Origin: Siphonodentalium dalli
Lineage: Eukaryota > Mollusca > Scaphopoda > Gadilida > Siphonodentaliidae
Length of the DNA stretch: 64,000 bases
Assembly (NCBI GenBank): GCA_032622095.1
Contig: CP136063.1
Coordinates: forward strand, 6,801,814-6,865,813
Reading direction: 5' to 3'
Part shown: positions 1-11,470 of the stretch, one piece after another
Layout: every line of letters begins with the position of its first letter
Position numbering within the stretch: the stretch's first letter is position 1
Notes under the pieces: model-generated
Told to the model about the DNA's origin: nothing
Databases searched by the model: none
The model's input: the letters and a program-made list of their open reading frames with translations, nothing else
Made by a program: the position numbers and the translations under genes

Positions 1-178
1 ATAAAGGGAAGAATACGGGAAATATATGTTTTATTCTGCGGATGGTGAAGTAGCATTGCGTAAATAGGCAGCGGTCAGCTGATGGCTTCAAAAATAATGC
101 ATCGATTGAAGACCATTGTGAGATCAATTATCGTCGCAAACGGTGAATTTCTTTGAAAATGCGTATAATAAAAAGAAC

Positions 179-291
179 ATCTAGTGTTTTTTGAGTGGAT
201 ACCGAAATATATGTCATTCGTGACCGAGACAAATGTTTATTTTCGCTCACTCATGACATATTTTTCGGTATCCACTCAAAAACACTAGATA
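179..291. mobile_element. Foldback MITE with ~38-bp inverted arms
   Basis: Two arms of about 38 bp (179-217 and 253-290) are inverted copies that begin CTAGTGTTTTTTGAGTGGAT and enclose a spacer of roughly 35 bp. There is no coding capacity. The right arm abuts a copy of the 67-bp hairpin module whose left arm is missing, so this MITE probably inserted into, or replaced, the left half of that older element. Confidence 0.7.
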
Positions 292-401
292 TCCTCTATA
301 TATGCGAGGCGACCTATGGTCGACTCACATATATAAGAGAATGCATTGGCACAGGGTATATGGGTTGATACAAAAATCGGACTTGGCACTGAAAGGGTTA
401 A
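292..401 (+). mobile_element. Right half of a piggyBac-like MITE carrying a truncated 67-bp hairpin
   Basis: The hairpin core (GGCGACCTATGGTCGA) and its right arm are present at 294-349, followed by the usual GCACAGGG border. The terminal motif ACTGAAAGGG plus TTAA lies at 388-401. The left half is lost beside the foldback MITE at 179-291. The end sequence matches the better preserved element at 691-1144. Confidence 0.7.
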
Positions 402-686
402 AACATGCTGTGCATGGTGAAAAACTCGCTTTTTTCAATTGTGGTGCGTAAAATACTGCTGATTACAAGTTACATTTTAGTCGTGTCTGTTTAATTATCA
501 TCGAGCGGGGGGGGGGGTCTGATATACGCGCAAGTGGGTGGGGGTCATATGTACGCGCAAGTGCATATGCTGAATCAGCTGAAGTTCCGTTATGAGAACA
601 CATTTAACGTGTGCATCTTCGTGACCCACCAATATCGTTTTCCCCAGGAAACCTGGCACTGAATGAATTTATTCCACCAGTATTAC

Positions 687-1148
687 TTAACCCTTTCAGT
701 ACCATGGGCCGATCTCATCGGCCCTAATTTACGGTCTGTAAAATCGGCCCTAAGAAAATAAAAAATAAACAATTTTGGGGTTGAATTGTTTTTGGGTATG
801 CTTAAGCATGCTATTGCGAATTTAAAAACAAACTGGATAAAATCTTAGGGGCATGTTATAACTCAAAACTATCACCAAGTATTCATAGTAATAACATTGA
901 TGCCCATGAAAAACGTAAGATTCCCTGGCACTAAACCTACAAAATAAGTATGTTAAAGAATATAAGAACAAAATATTAAAATTGTAAAAAAATGTAAAAT
1001 AAAATACCAAATGATCAAAAATTGTTAGGCCAATGCATTCTCTTATATTTGCGAGGCGACCTATGGTCGACTCGCATATATAAGAGAATGCATTGGCACA
1101 GGGTATATGGTTTGATGCAAAAATCGTACCTGGCACTGAAAGGGTTAA
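687..1148. mobile_element. TTAA-flanked piggyBac-like MITE (CCCTTTCAGT family)
   Basis: TTAA lies at 687-690 and again at 1145-1148. Between them the ends are inverted: CCCTTTCAGT at 691 and ACTGAAAGGG at 1135-1144. A TTAA target duplication with 5'-CCC/GGG-3' ends is the signature of the piggyBac superfamily (family knowledge). There is no transposase ORF, so it is non-autonomous. One 67-bp hairpin lies at 1030-1096, close to the right end. The left side instead has a short GGGCCGATCTCATCGGCCC palindrome. Confidence 0.75.
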
Positions 1149-1960
1149 AAATATACCTCTACCATCACTAGTGTTAATCCTCGTTTTATTTCTATTACAG
1201 TTGATGGCCCATTGTTTGATAGTCCACTGTTGTGAGTTTCTTTTGTTACCAAATTAGATCTATCACCTAATCAATTAGCAGATTATCATACCATAAATAA
1301 AAGTTTTGTTTACCCCAAAATCATAAATCTAATTCAGCTATTTCTTCGTAAATTAATTCAACCGAATATGATGATGTAATCACGTTAAAGTCGCATACTG
1401 AATGTAAAAATGGCAATATGATACATTAAGAACACCAAGACACCCACATTGATGTAGAAAATGTTACCTAGTGCCCTAACAAATAACACTGAACTATACA
1501 GTAGCGGCTATCCCGCTTAATTTTCGAACCCCCAGATTACTTTATATAGCATATATGCCATAGTATATACCATTTGCAGTCTTCGGCAGTTTTCTATTTC
1601 TCTGTGTGCATCTTCTGAGACACAGATGTTTCAAATAGTGATGAGTTATAGTATTTTAATCGTATTTTATGGCATATATTGTTATTAAAACCGTAAATCA
1701 AGTCACTATAACAAATTACCGGAGACTCGAAAATTAAGTGGGCCTTTAAACAAATCAATGGTAAGTGACGTGTAACGTTTGCTGTCTTGAGATGGAACAT
1801 TCCACACCACAGTGCATTCATGCTCGCAACTGTCATCTTATTTATCAATTCAACGCGAGATTCATAATGAGGTCAGAGTAGGCACCACACGCGCCGGTTC
1901 CCTAACTGTAGTAAATACTCAACACACTCTTAAAATTTTCACATAGTGGCACCAGGTGAC
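1149..1960. other. AT-rich interval without recognised features
   Basis: Only short ORFs lacking splice context or recognisable motifs are present. No repeat structure was noticed. Confidence 0.5.
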
Positions 1961-1969
1961 TCTTGAGTA

Positions 1970-2480
1970 ATGCACAACTATAAATCTTCGCTTGTTCATA
2001 ACTCAAACTCGTTGATGATAAATCGTCAACGACAATCATCAGTCCTGCTTCATTGTGTGACAATCGACCACAAAGTTCCTGAACAATCAACTAGTGAGGT
2101 CACAATTGACACCGTCCTTTTCAGTTTCCTGTCGCCGGATACGCAGAATCAATTCGCGCAATGACTAGTGGCGACGGGTGCCTCTTGAACAATGCGTGGA
2201 TATAACGTCTACGGTTGATAAAAATGCCAACTCTTCGATGACCTATTGTCCGCGACAATGATCACTCTTGCTTCCTTGAGACCTCATGGTTCCTGAACTA
2301 ATCGGGTCACAGTAAGTTCCATGCTGCCAGATACTCAGCATCAATAATCACACAGCGAAGTTGGCGACATGGCCAATGTTGCCACTTGGTTATTGGACGG
2401 CTAAACAGTCGACGATGTTTAAAACCACATGTTCAGCGACATTGTAAATAACTGATGCTGTGATGTCGAGCATAAATACG
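1970..2480 (-). pseudogene. Decayed duplicate exons related to the exon at 3276-3604
   Basis: At least two stretches, about 1990-2120 and 2225-2345, align by eye with the exon at 3276-3604. They share the segment around GTGGTCGAT...CACAC(A)ATG and the following acidic-codon stretch. A third patch at about 2425-2465 matches the end of that exon (CATGTTCAGCGACA). In the frame corresponding to the intact exon, the first copy hits consecutive TGA stops, so these are relics of tandem duplication, not working exons. Alignment was by eye only. Confidence 0.5.
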
Positions 2481-3275
2481 GTTCTCACTACCATTGTATA
2501 TAAATCGAACGCATGTGTCCTGCTCCAGAACACAGCAAGAGGAAGCGCACAGTAGATACCATCATTCTGTTTTTGTATTTCCCATATGACTCTCGACTCA
2601 ACATATCCTGCAAGTGATTTATGTTTTAGTTTGTTTGTTTGTTTTTTTATAAATTTTTATTTGAAAAAAGACATACATTATGATAATACATGTATTATAT
2701 TACAGTTAATGGTTGGTAATAAAACAGTTTTTGTCTCGTTGGTTTTTTTTTGGAGACTGCAGAAATCTAGAAGAGAAAAAAGAGTGTGGAGTGAATGGTT
2801 TTATGAATGTTGTGTTATTTAGTTATATTAAATTTCCATTAGTTATAATAATGCATATAATGAAATATTGGGTATATGTATTATTTATAATTTGTTCTGA
2901 GTCCCTCACGTTATTAGGTATATATATGCTAATTACATAATGCAAAATATTAACTTTGAGGGATTATTAGTGTTAGCATCGAGCTTCAATCTTAAAATTG
3001 TGTATATTTACGTAGCGTGATTATGTACGGCGTCGATGGGTGGTATACAATTAATTTTACTCACTATATGATTCAAATAAGTAGGTCACACAACACGACA
3101 CATGCATGAGTGTGTGATATGTTCCAAAAACGCTTCAGACGGGTTTCCGCGTACGCCATGAGACACATTGTAGGGAATGCGTTTAAAATATTGCCAAGAC
3201 GGGAAACTTCAACCACAAACATTTGGAGAAAAAAAAGATTAATGTTCGACTAAACATCCATTTTCAAACTAGTCT
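2481..3275. other. AT-rich interval, no supported features
   Basis: Poly-T-rich sequence with short overlapping ORFs of biased composition. No splice-supported exon was seen. Confidence 0.45.
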
Positions 3276-3604
3276 TCATAACTCCATGTTCAGCGACAGT
3301 GTGAATAATTGGTGAAGTAAGCATTGTGGGGGTGTGCACCACCATCCTGTCATCGTTGTCATCGATTCGTCGATGATCAATTCACCGCGACATTCATCAT
3401 TCTTGCCTCCTGTGCATTGTGTGTAGAAATCGACCACATAGCTTCTGTTCCAGGATCCAGATACGACAACATCACAGTAATCGGAGTCCCTGCCTGTTCC
3501 CTGAATGGTGCCATCTGCGTTGAAACGGAAGTCCCATGTCTCTGCGTAAGCTTTTTCGCTCTCGGTGTAGTTGCCTATCCAGTGCTGTAGAGGTGCAACA
3601 TAAC
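3276..3604 (-). CDS. Probable terminal coding exon of an unidentified secreted-type protein
   Basis: On the minus strand a plausible acceptor (TTTTGTACATTTCAG) ends at 3605. The exon opens in phase 1 with residues GYVAPLQHWIGNYTES and runs 108 codons to a stop at 3276. The pattern W-x-G-x-Y, then F-x-F-x-x-D-G-x-I-x-G-x-G-x-D, then G-x-W and a hydrophobic VVDFYTQC strand, looks like a small beta-sheet domain with at least five cysteines. I do not recognise a named family. Degraded copies at 1970-2480 show this exon was tandemly duplicated. The coding call rests on the acceptor, the long open frame in contrast to the stop-containing copies, and the protein-like composition. Upstream exons were not located. 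A PAN-like exon at 11471-11738 ends in a compatible phase, but linking them is speculation. Confidence 0.5.
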
Positions 3605-3820
3605 CTGAAATGTACAAAATGAAGACACTTGCACAACAATGTAGAACATTATATAACAGTGTGCAACAGTTTAGAACAGTGTACGACCGTGTAGAACAGT
3701 GTACTGTACAGTGGTGTACAACCATGCATAGCAGTGAATAGCAATGCATAACACATTGGAAACCACGAATAACCATTCATTTTCAAGCAGCTTGAATTTC
3801 GTTACTTATTCCTTATTCAC

Positions 3821-4212
3821 AAAAAATTGGGAAAATGTGGCAAATGACCATGGCAACGTCTTAAGTATGGCGAGGCAAACAAAATTCTGGAAAAAAGTTC
3901 AAAAATGCCTCGAAAATAGGCAAAGTCCGAAAATAAAAGAAAATAGTTCGAAACAAGTGCGGGTTCTTAAATGGCCGAACTTTTTGGGCCGAAAAGTTTT
4001 TGGGTCGAGTCCGAAAAAGTGGGTCCAATAGAAATTCCCGCTTTGCTCGGTCAGGAAAATTTGAAAAAATGTGGCAAATGACCATGGCAACGTCTTAAGT
4101 AGGGCGAGACAAAATATCTTGTGAAAAAAATTCTGTAAAACAGTTCAAAAATGGCTCGAAAATAGGCAAAGTCCGAAAATAAACGGAAATAGTCCGAAAC
4201 CAGTGCGGGGTC
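3821..4212. repeat. Tandem duplication of ~240 bp (two copies)
   Basis: The block starting GAAAATGTGGCAAATGACCA recurs at about 3830 and 4067, each followed by near-identical purine-rich sequence with CGAAAATAGGCAAAGTCCGA. The short ORFs here are by-products of the repeat. Confidence 0.75.
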
Positions 4213-4682
4213 ATAACTATATACTACCATAAAACATGTCGTCGCTATAAGGAGAAGAACAGATTTGCAAGGGCCATATATCTCGTACACCCTTTGATAA
4301 ATTTATATTACCCTATGAACAAGTTTGCCGTCGACAGTCATTGTTCAAAGCCGCTTGTTCACCATCTGCTGGTTTTGGCGGTGGCCTTGCCTGGTCTATT
4401 AAATTGTACGATTCATTTACCATTAACAGTTTTGAAGTACATAACTCCATATATAGCCATTATCTCATAGTTTCCAAAACTAAACTAGACCAGTAACTGT
4501 TATAATTGAAACTAACATGAACAAGCAGCTATATTTCCTTCATTGTACAAGCAGTCTAGCGATATAGTTACTGTTCTTGGCTCGTTTTGATTTCATATCA
4601 TCCGTCAAAGGAATTCCACACTTTATAGTTCATAGTCTTGTTGAAGGGACGGACGGCATTCGTTGTAGTTATACATTAGAAA

Positions 4683-5465
4683 ACACATTTATCAAATTAT
4701 GATAATTTCCTCAATAATACACTAATAGTACAGCATAATGATGATATGAATGCGATATTTTTCACAACACACGCTTTTGTCCGAAACAATCTGGTCGATA
4801 GCGTTGTTCAGTTTCAAAAAGCGCAATGGGTTGTCGCGATATTGTATCATTTCCTTATTTGGTGCGTCTACAAGTTACAACTTACAATACTACTGATATG
4901 ATGTTCCTTATTGGGTATACATTACCATATGATGGTTATTAGAAACTACCTCAGCGCAACGGAACATTCTTATTGGTCGATCCGATAGTTCCATACGTTT
5001 GTCTATAAAAAACGGTCCTGTGACGTTTTCGATGTTTGTTTGCATAACAGAGCGTACACACGAGACAATAACATGAAATGTATGCGACAGTTATGACTGA
5101 CATAAGAACAACATAGTTTCTTTAAAAGGACTTCTTTGAAGGTTAATATTTATAAATACCATGATCAAATAATGATAATTTCCTCCATAATATACTAAAA
5201 GTATTACATAATGATGGTATGAATGCGACATTGTTCACAAAACACGTTTTTTTCCGAGAAAATACAGGCCGACTGTGTTTTAGTTTCTCGCAAAAAGCGC
5301 AGTGGATTGTTTATAAGACGAGTCACGCTAATGCGCCATTTCCTTATTTAGATTCGCAAGCCTTACGTCGGTTGTAAAAATCCATAATTCGGTGCGCTTA
5401 CAACTTACAACTCACACTACGACTCATCGTAATATTCCTTATTTGGTATTTATTATCATATGCAG
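4683..5465. repeat. Diverged tandem duplication, ~480-bp period
   Basis: 4683-4945 and 5163-5465 share an ordered series of blocks: ATGATAATTTCCTC, then CATAATGATG, then the TTCACA-AACACG area, CAAAAAGCGCA, and CATTTCCTTATTT followed by GGTGCG and TACAACTTACA. Divergence is substantial, so the duplication is old. No coding content was seen. Confidence 0.6.
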
Positions 5466-6130
5466 GTGAGGAGAAAATACTAACTGGATTGAAAAATATT
5501 CATCTCTTTGCGAGAACAATTATATTATGTACACGTTTTCTGTTTGATTATGTACCAATCATGAAGTAACGCGGATTCGCTTGATTTTGAACTGACAGTT
5601 CATGTTGCCTATACGTGTATAACTGCGCTTATTATTATAATTCCAGGTATGCCAAAAGCAACAGGGGACGAACGAGGGTGCCAAAATACAAGGATGACGC
5701 TGTGATCTACAACGAAATGTTATAAGAAGCAAAGATACCACGCTATCTATCAATGTCTAACTAGCATGTTCGATGTTAATTTAGGACACAATTGTTCCGT
5801 AATGGATAATTCTACAAGAGGAAATAGCACGATATTCACCAGGGATGCCAAGCGTCACTTCTTGTTACTGGTCTACAGAGTTATATGCCGACTATCACAG
5901 GAACTTAATATGGACATCTATAGGTATTGTAAAGCACTCGAATTTCGTGTAATGAGATTTATGCTACTAACACACATCTATTGTTTTCTATTCCTTGTTG
6001 ACATTTTTGCTACAAACACAATTGAATATATACGTGCTATATTCACTTAGTGTTGTTCATTTCGATAGAAGTAGATTTAATACGAATATACTGGTCTGAA
6101 CAATGCACAGGAAAGTGTTCTAAACAAATC
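5466..6130. other. Unannotated interval with one unsupported 94-codon ORF
   Basis: A plus-strand ATG ORF at 5766-6050 has no recognisable domain, no splice context and no relative nearby. It is not called as a gene. Confidence 0.4.
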
Positions 6131-6139
6131 ACTGGAGTA

Positions 6140-6400
6140 AGTGATCAAAACCAAATTTGGTTCTGAGCATTTTGTCACAGAAATGGAACCCAATTGGTTT
6201 TGATCAAAACCAAATCAAAATTGTTTTACTCAATACCAGATCTGGTTTTGGTCACAACCAATCTATCAAAACCAAAATGGCTGTTGTCAAAACAAAACTT
6301 GTTTTTGACGATTTGGTTTTGATCAAAACCACTTTGGGATGATTTTGATCAGAATCAAATTGGGTTCCATATATGTGACAAGGTTCAAAAACCATTTTGA
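6140..6400. repeat. Low-complexity array of TTTTGATCAAAACC-like palindromes
   Basis: Variants of the self-complementary word GGTTTTGATCAAAACC recur about nine times in both orientations. The ends (GGAACCCAATT at 6183 and AATTGGGTTCC at 6359) are inverted relative to each other, so the array may be the inside of a small inverted-repeat element. Confidence 0.65.
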
Positions 6401-7995
6401 TCTCATAAGAGTGCGTCGCTTCTACGACTTCTGAATGTTCGCCAAAATGTCTTTGCTAATGACGCACTTATAACAATAAACGCATGAACCATGAAGATAT
6501 ACTGTTATAGGTAACTAATAACATAGTTATGCTCCCTTGTCATCTTCAAAATATTGCCGTAAATTGTATGATCGCAGACCGATTTTCAAAATTAACGGTA
6601 AATAAAAATGCGACAAAATCAGATACAGGCATTGTGTGATAATGGACACCAATGCTCGATATAACATAATTAATAATGAATGTCTTGTCGTTGACTATGC
6701 CAAATATTGTGGTTATCGAGGATGAATAATGTTCCTCCTCTCGGACCACTCCTTATAGTCAACAGCAGTAGGTGGCTATTATTGGGGGTGCACACAACTG
6801 GGTATTACACATGCGTGGTCAACTCAACGCCATACTATATTTATGAAATATACGTCCTGACAATTTGGTATGTTGTCATCACCGAATTGAGTTAGCCCTC
6901 ACCAATAGCCCAGCTGCTTCATGTTCCCGTTCTAACCATTGTGTTACTCCAAAACACACTCGAAACCACAACATAGTACACTCATCACCAGTCGAGTCAC
7001 TGTTCTGGCATTTTGACACAGGTTGGGTCATATTTAATAACTCTGAATGAACGGGGGTGGGTGGGCGCTGGAGCCATATGGACATTTCTGAATGTTCGCG
7101 AAATCATAAATACAACGACAACGAACATAATAGTATCCTCTTCTTACATGGCTGATTAAGCAACTGGTTGACATGAATATTATATTATACATAAATTGCA
7201 CTTGGGAAATTTATATATTCGCAGCTCTAAACAGTCTTCTATATGAATAACTAATACAAAATAATTTGATTTCAAAAAAGCTGTACTATATTTGTACATC
7301 ATAACATCCATTATGTTTCAAGCTCCATCATTATCTTAATGATGTATTTTTCATTTTCCACGAAAGAAGTTCCACGAGTAATACACTGGGTTTATATATG
7401 ACGCCAAAAGTCCACACACAGTTGAATGCTAACATGATCAAATAATACAATGGTATATCATTTTTCGTTGTGTATATATGCTATACATAACATATGCAAT
7501 ATGTATATATCAATGCACATATTTATAACACTCAACTGCTTTGTTGAAAATGCTCAGCATGAAATCAATTCTATCGAAAATGAAACTGGCTGTACAGTTC
7601 ATTTTGTATCATAAACATGTTGAGGTGTTAAGTTAGATATACTGTTTGAATTTGAATTTAGTGAGTTTGAGTTAATCCCACTAAAATGTTACCGATATGT
7701 CCCACTGTAAGTCAAAACGAATATTCTGGCGTATGACACATGGAACTTTACCCACATTTTAAGATACTATAAATTTTTCAAAATGTTTTATTATTTTCTT
7801 AAACTATTTAAACATCATAAAATGCATACCACATTATGTTTCGTTACGAAACGAAGAAATTGTGTTTAGAACGATCAATCCAGATGGAATCAACTATTAA
7901 TTCGCAAGATGCATACTGCTCATATTTCAAATGCTCAAATTTTGGAAATGTTTCAATATGTTGTGTCAGTATTTATGGCGAGTTTTTGTTAATCC
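6401..7995. other. AT-rich interval without supported features
   Basis: No long ORF, no clear splice-bounded exon and no repeat family was recognised. Confidence 0.45.
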
Positions 7996-7998
7996 GCA

Positions 7999-8102
7999 AT
8001 AAAATGTCCGTCAGATCAGAAAGGAGGTAAAAAAAACATATTCAACACAATAAAATGTCCGTCAGATCAGAAAGGAGGTAAAAAAAAAACATATTCAACA
8101 CA
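7999..8102. repeat. Tandem duplication of ~51 bp (two copies)
   Basis: AATAAAATGTCCGTCAGATC and the bases after it, through CATATTCAACAC, occur twice in a row with only a difference in poly-A length. Confidence 0.85.
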
Positions 8103-8298
8103 ATACAGATTTTCTGAGATTTCATATTTGGAATTTGGCCAACAGAATGCTGATAAAATCTAATTTTCCCAAAATGTTGTAAATTTAGTAATTCTTCACT
8201 AAACATTGTAAAACTCGGATATAATTTTGGTTTGTTTGATTTATGGTTTATGCCAATTGGCAAAGATGATGTCAAGACCTGATAACTTAGGGCAAGGT
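8042..8298 (-). CDS. Possible coding exon, unknown product
   Basis: On the minus strand, after the acceptor-like GTGGTGCTTGCAG, an open frame of about 85 codons begins LALSYQVLTSSLPIGINH and continues through KLYPSFTMFSEELLNLQHF. The composition is protein-like, with no low-complexity bias until its last 20 codons, which run into a duplicated 51-bp repeat. The acceptor has a weak pyrimidine tract and no donor or partner exon was found. I do not recognise the family. It could be a fragment of a gene or an old retrocopy. Confidence 0.25.
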
Positions 8299-8624
8299 CT
8301 GCAAGCACCACACCGACACACCGACCAGGCGGATAAAAACCAGCGTGATGCATCGACTAGTAACCGGAAGGCGTGAACCCACGGTTATCTAGAAGTCAAC
8401 AAAATGGTTAGGATAGTAGAACGGTTGATTATTCATCGGTTATGTAAATGTTTTAATCACGCGATAAAAGTATATATTAATTATATAGAAAAGTTATACA
8501 CCCATGTGGTTACATAACTGTATAGACAAAGGTTATCCTAGTACATACGATGAGTAGTTACTCACAAATATAGTTAAAGGTTATATTATTCCATTGGATG
8601 AATATTGATTGTAAATTCCTACCT

Positions 8625-8885
8625 CTATTGTTATGATGTATACTAGCCCTCCCCATTTTACAGCTATGATGCACAGTACCCCCCTCCCACCTCATTTATG
8701 ATGTATATTACCCCCTCTATATCCCATATGCCACAGTTATAATGTACTTTACCCCCCCCCATTCCACAGTTATGATGTCCATTACTCCTTCCCCATATCA
8801 GTAATGCTGTACATGACCCCTCCCCATATCACAGTTGTGATGTATATTACCCCATACCCATCTCAAAGTTATGTGTTATGCCAAT
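8625..8885. repeat. Minisatellite, ~35-40 bp unit, about 7 copies
   Basis: Imperfect units built on CACAGTTATGATGTATATTA followed by a C-rich run (ACCCCCTCCCCATAT). Unit length and sequence vary between copies. Confidence 0.8.
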
Positions 8886-8927
8886 ATGGCAATGGGATGT
8901 TATACCTAATAAATAGGACAACTATAG

Positions 8928-9280
8928 TTAACCCTTTACCCAACAGAACGGCCCTGTGCCAATGCATTATCTTACATATGCGAGTCGACCATAGGTCGCC
9001 TCGCATATATAAGAGAATGCATTGGCTTAACACATTAAAAATTATAAAATTGTTAAAGGCCAATGCATTCTCTTATATATGCGAGGCGACCTATGGTCGA
9101 CTCGCATATATAAGAGAATGCATTGGCACAGGGCATAACTGTAACCATCACAATGTGGTCAATGAACCGGTTCCAATGATATCCATATTTGTATGGTGTT
9201 ATTGAGACAGACCGAAGATATTTTAGGCTGTTGAAGCTTTATTTGGGCGTTTTTGGCCGGTTTGTTGGGTAAAGGGTTAA
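8928..9280. mobile_element. piggyBac-like MITE (TTAACCCTTTACCCAACA family) with two hairpins
   Basis: TTAA at 8928-8931 and 9277-9280 bracket inverted ends CCCTTTACCCAACA and TGTTGGGTAAAGGG. Inverted 67-bp hairpin modules lie at 8959-9025 and 9060-9126, separated by only 34 bp. The right flank carries the family segment with GAACCGGTTCC and GACAGACCGAAGA. There is no ORF of its own; the reading frames through the hairpins are incidental. Confidence 0.85.
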
Positions 9281-9582
9281 AGGATATCGCCTCCCATTCG
9301 ACGATATATTAACACGAGATTGGTGCGATGAACGAGGCGCGTTCACGTGGTGGTAGGGAAATCATAATTGGGAAAAGAAAGTTGCGTTTATATTATCATG
9401 ATTAGGCATATGTTTATTGTTATGTAGTGTTGACAATCGGTATATCTTGATGGTTTTGGAGGAAAAATAATTAACCCCTTTCCCGAAAATGTTTACTAAG
9501 ACCATGTCCAAAAGATGGTAGTTATAAAGTTGGGATCGAAAAAACTCACCCAGCATGAAGTCATCAGGAGCGTGTCTCTGGC
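9281..9582. other. Unique spacer between two copies of the same MITE family
   Basis: No feature was recognised. The spacer separates two elements in the same orientation. Confidence 0.5.
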
Positions 9583-9983
9583 TTAACCCTTTACCCAACA
9601 TAATGGCCCTGTGCCAATGCATTCTCTTATATATGCGAGTCGACCATAGGTCGCCTCGCATATATAAGAGAATGCTAAGGCTTAACACATTAAAAATTAT
9701 AAAATTGTTAAAGAATTTAAGAAAAAAATGGTAAAAAGTGTTAAAAAAAGTTTTTTTTTAGGCCAATGCATTCTCTTATATATGCGAGGCGACCTATGGT
9801 CGACTCGCATATATAAGAGAATGCATTGGCACAGGGTATAACTGTAACCATCACAATGTGGTCAATGAGCCGGTTCCAATGATACCCATATTTGTATGGT
9901 TTTATTGAGACAGACCGAAGATATTTTAGGCTGTTGAAGCTTTATTTGGCCGGTTTTGGCCGGTTTGTTGGGTAAAGGGTTAA
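9583..9983. mobile_element. piggyBac-like MITE, second local copy
   Basis: TTAA at 9583-9586 and 9980-9983, inverted CCCTTTACCCAACA ends, and hairpins at 9613-9680 (right arm mutated to CTAAGG) and 9763-9829. It is about 50 bp longer than the copy at 8928 because of extra AT-rich sequence between the hairpins. Confidence 0.87.
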
Positions 9984-10600
9984 CATACATCAAATTCAGC
10001 CTGTTGGATAATAGGTTTCGGCCCTTAAGCTCGACCTAATTGTTCACCAGAGAATGGGCCGTATATACCAATTTATTTGTAACTGCATGAAGAATTGTTT
10101 ACAGAATCACGAGTCTAGTTCGAACCTATCATACACGTACAATATGTATGCGATAATAAAAAATAGGGCAGGGTCATGTTTTACTGATTTTATCGGCAAA
10201 TCATAACAGGTAAACCAAATGAAACATGGTTGTGTGTCCCCGTTTCCAGATAACACACAACTATTTAATTAATTGACCGTTTCTTCTTATGTGCGGATAC
10301 AAAACAAGCGCAATGTACCCATATGTGAAAAGAAACACATTTTTGTTGACCCAAAATGTGTTATTTATAATCAAATCATTGTTTCTTTCATCTTCTGAGG
10401 GGAATTTTCCGCGAGTAGCGTAATTCACCATATCATGAAAATGGATTACACTTAGGCAAATATTAAGTTCGCGTAAAACACTTTAAACACTATACTTTTC
10501 ATCAACAACATACACAAAATATCAATAATAGCGACATTTGTGTTCATATTTGTGAGAACAAGAACGTGGAAGAATAGTTTCCAGTGCCGTCAAGCCTTGA
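9984..10600. other. AT-rich interval without supported features
   Basis: No ORF, exon or repeat was recognised. Confidence 0.45.
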
Positions 10601-10602
10601 CA

Positions 10603-10840
10603 TAGTGTGTCTGTTGTTTGCCGAATGAGGTCCCCAGATGGTGAATTTAGTGATGCTACCCCTTATAGCGGACTAGCATCACCAAATTCACCCTCTGTGA
10701 ACCTCATTCTGCTGAGTGTAAGCAGAATGAGGTCACAGAGGGTGAATTTGGTGATGATAGCCTGCTATGCGGGGTGGCATCACTAAATTCACCGTATGAG
10801 GACCTCATTCTGCAAATGACAGACACGCTATTTGCAGGCT
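10603..10840. mobile_element. Double-hairpin MITE, ~235 bp
   Basis: The ends GTGTCTGTTGTTTGCCGAAT (10603) and its diverged inverse (about 10812-10829) are inverted. Inside, the block with GTGAATTTAGTGATGCTA occurs in four versions that alternate in orientation. The whole element is therefore a large hairpin whose arms are themselves foldback. The centre is near 10720 (CTGCTGAGTGTAAGCAG). Confidence 0.75.
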
Positions 10841-10887
10841 TGATCAGTAATGTAAAACATCCACCTCAAAAAAACAATGTTAAAGTT

Positions 10888-10977
10888 TTATCCCACAGGG
10901 AGCCTCACACATATGGAAGCATGAACTGCAGAGTGTCGTCTGCTCCAGTTTATGTGGGGCTCTATAAAGGGTAACAG
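10888..10977. repeat. Stand-alone copy of the second hairpin family
   Basis: The inverted ends read about TTATCCCACAGGGAGCCTCA at the left and GTGGGGCTCTATAAAGGGTAA at the right. The interior shares GAGTGTCGTCTGCTC with copies inside the 67-bp-hairpin elements at 13.0, 43.7, 44.9, 47.0 and 61.2 kb. This is the only copy in the window not accompanied by a 67-bp hairpin. Confidence 0.7.
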
Positions 10978-11348
10978 ACACAACGCCTGCTGCCAGGATG
11001 TTATGTCTAACAATTATTGTTTCATGTATACAGTTCAATATTAAATGATTTAGTATCGATAATTAGTGCCCGCTAGAGACATTTAAAATGATTATGACCA
11101 ACGATTGTCCTGACATTTGTGCAGAAGTATGTTATCTGATCCGGAGGTCATTTGCATTGAGATCTGATTATTGCATTAACACCTAATTGGCTTGCGGTTA
11201 TTGGCTACCAGTGACATCTGGCAATAACTGTGATCTTGTATTTACAGCCGTGTCATTCCGTGGTAGATTGCCCGGTGTGAATTATCATTTTATTTGTATT
11301 ATTATTATTTCAACGATTTAGTACTACTTTTTGCCATCTGATTGTTTA
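10978..11348. other. Interval without supported features
   Basis: AT-rich and non-repetitive, with no splice-bounded exon recognised. Confidence 0.4.
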
Positions 11349-11470
11349 TTAATTATGTATTCTCAGCAACCTGTCCTTATATATGGGGATGCTCTTGCTA
11401 ATAAGTGATATTTTATATTGGTATAATGCCTCACCTCTTTTGATCATCACATCTGTTAGGCATATCCTAC

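Noticed and set aside
5766-6050. 94-codon plus-strand ORF
   Set aside because: No recognisable domain or exon signals; length is within chance expectation for 64 kb.
8959-9829. Regularly spaced palindromic repeats as a CRISPR or integron-like array
   Set aside because: They lie in pairs inside TTAA-flanked MITEs with inverted ends, not in an array with spacers.
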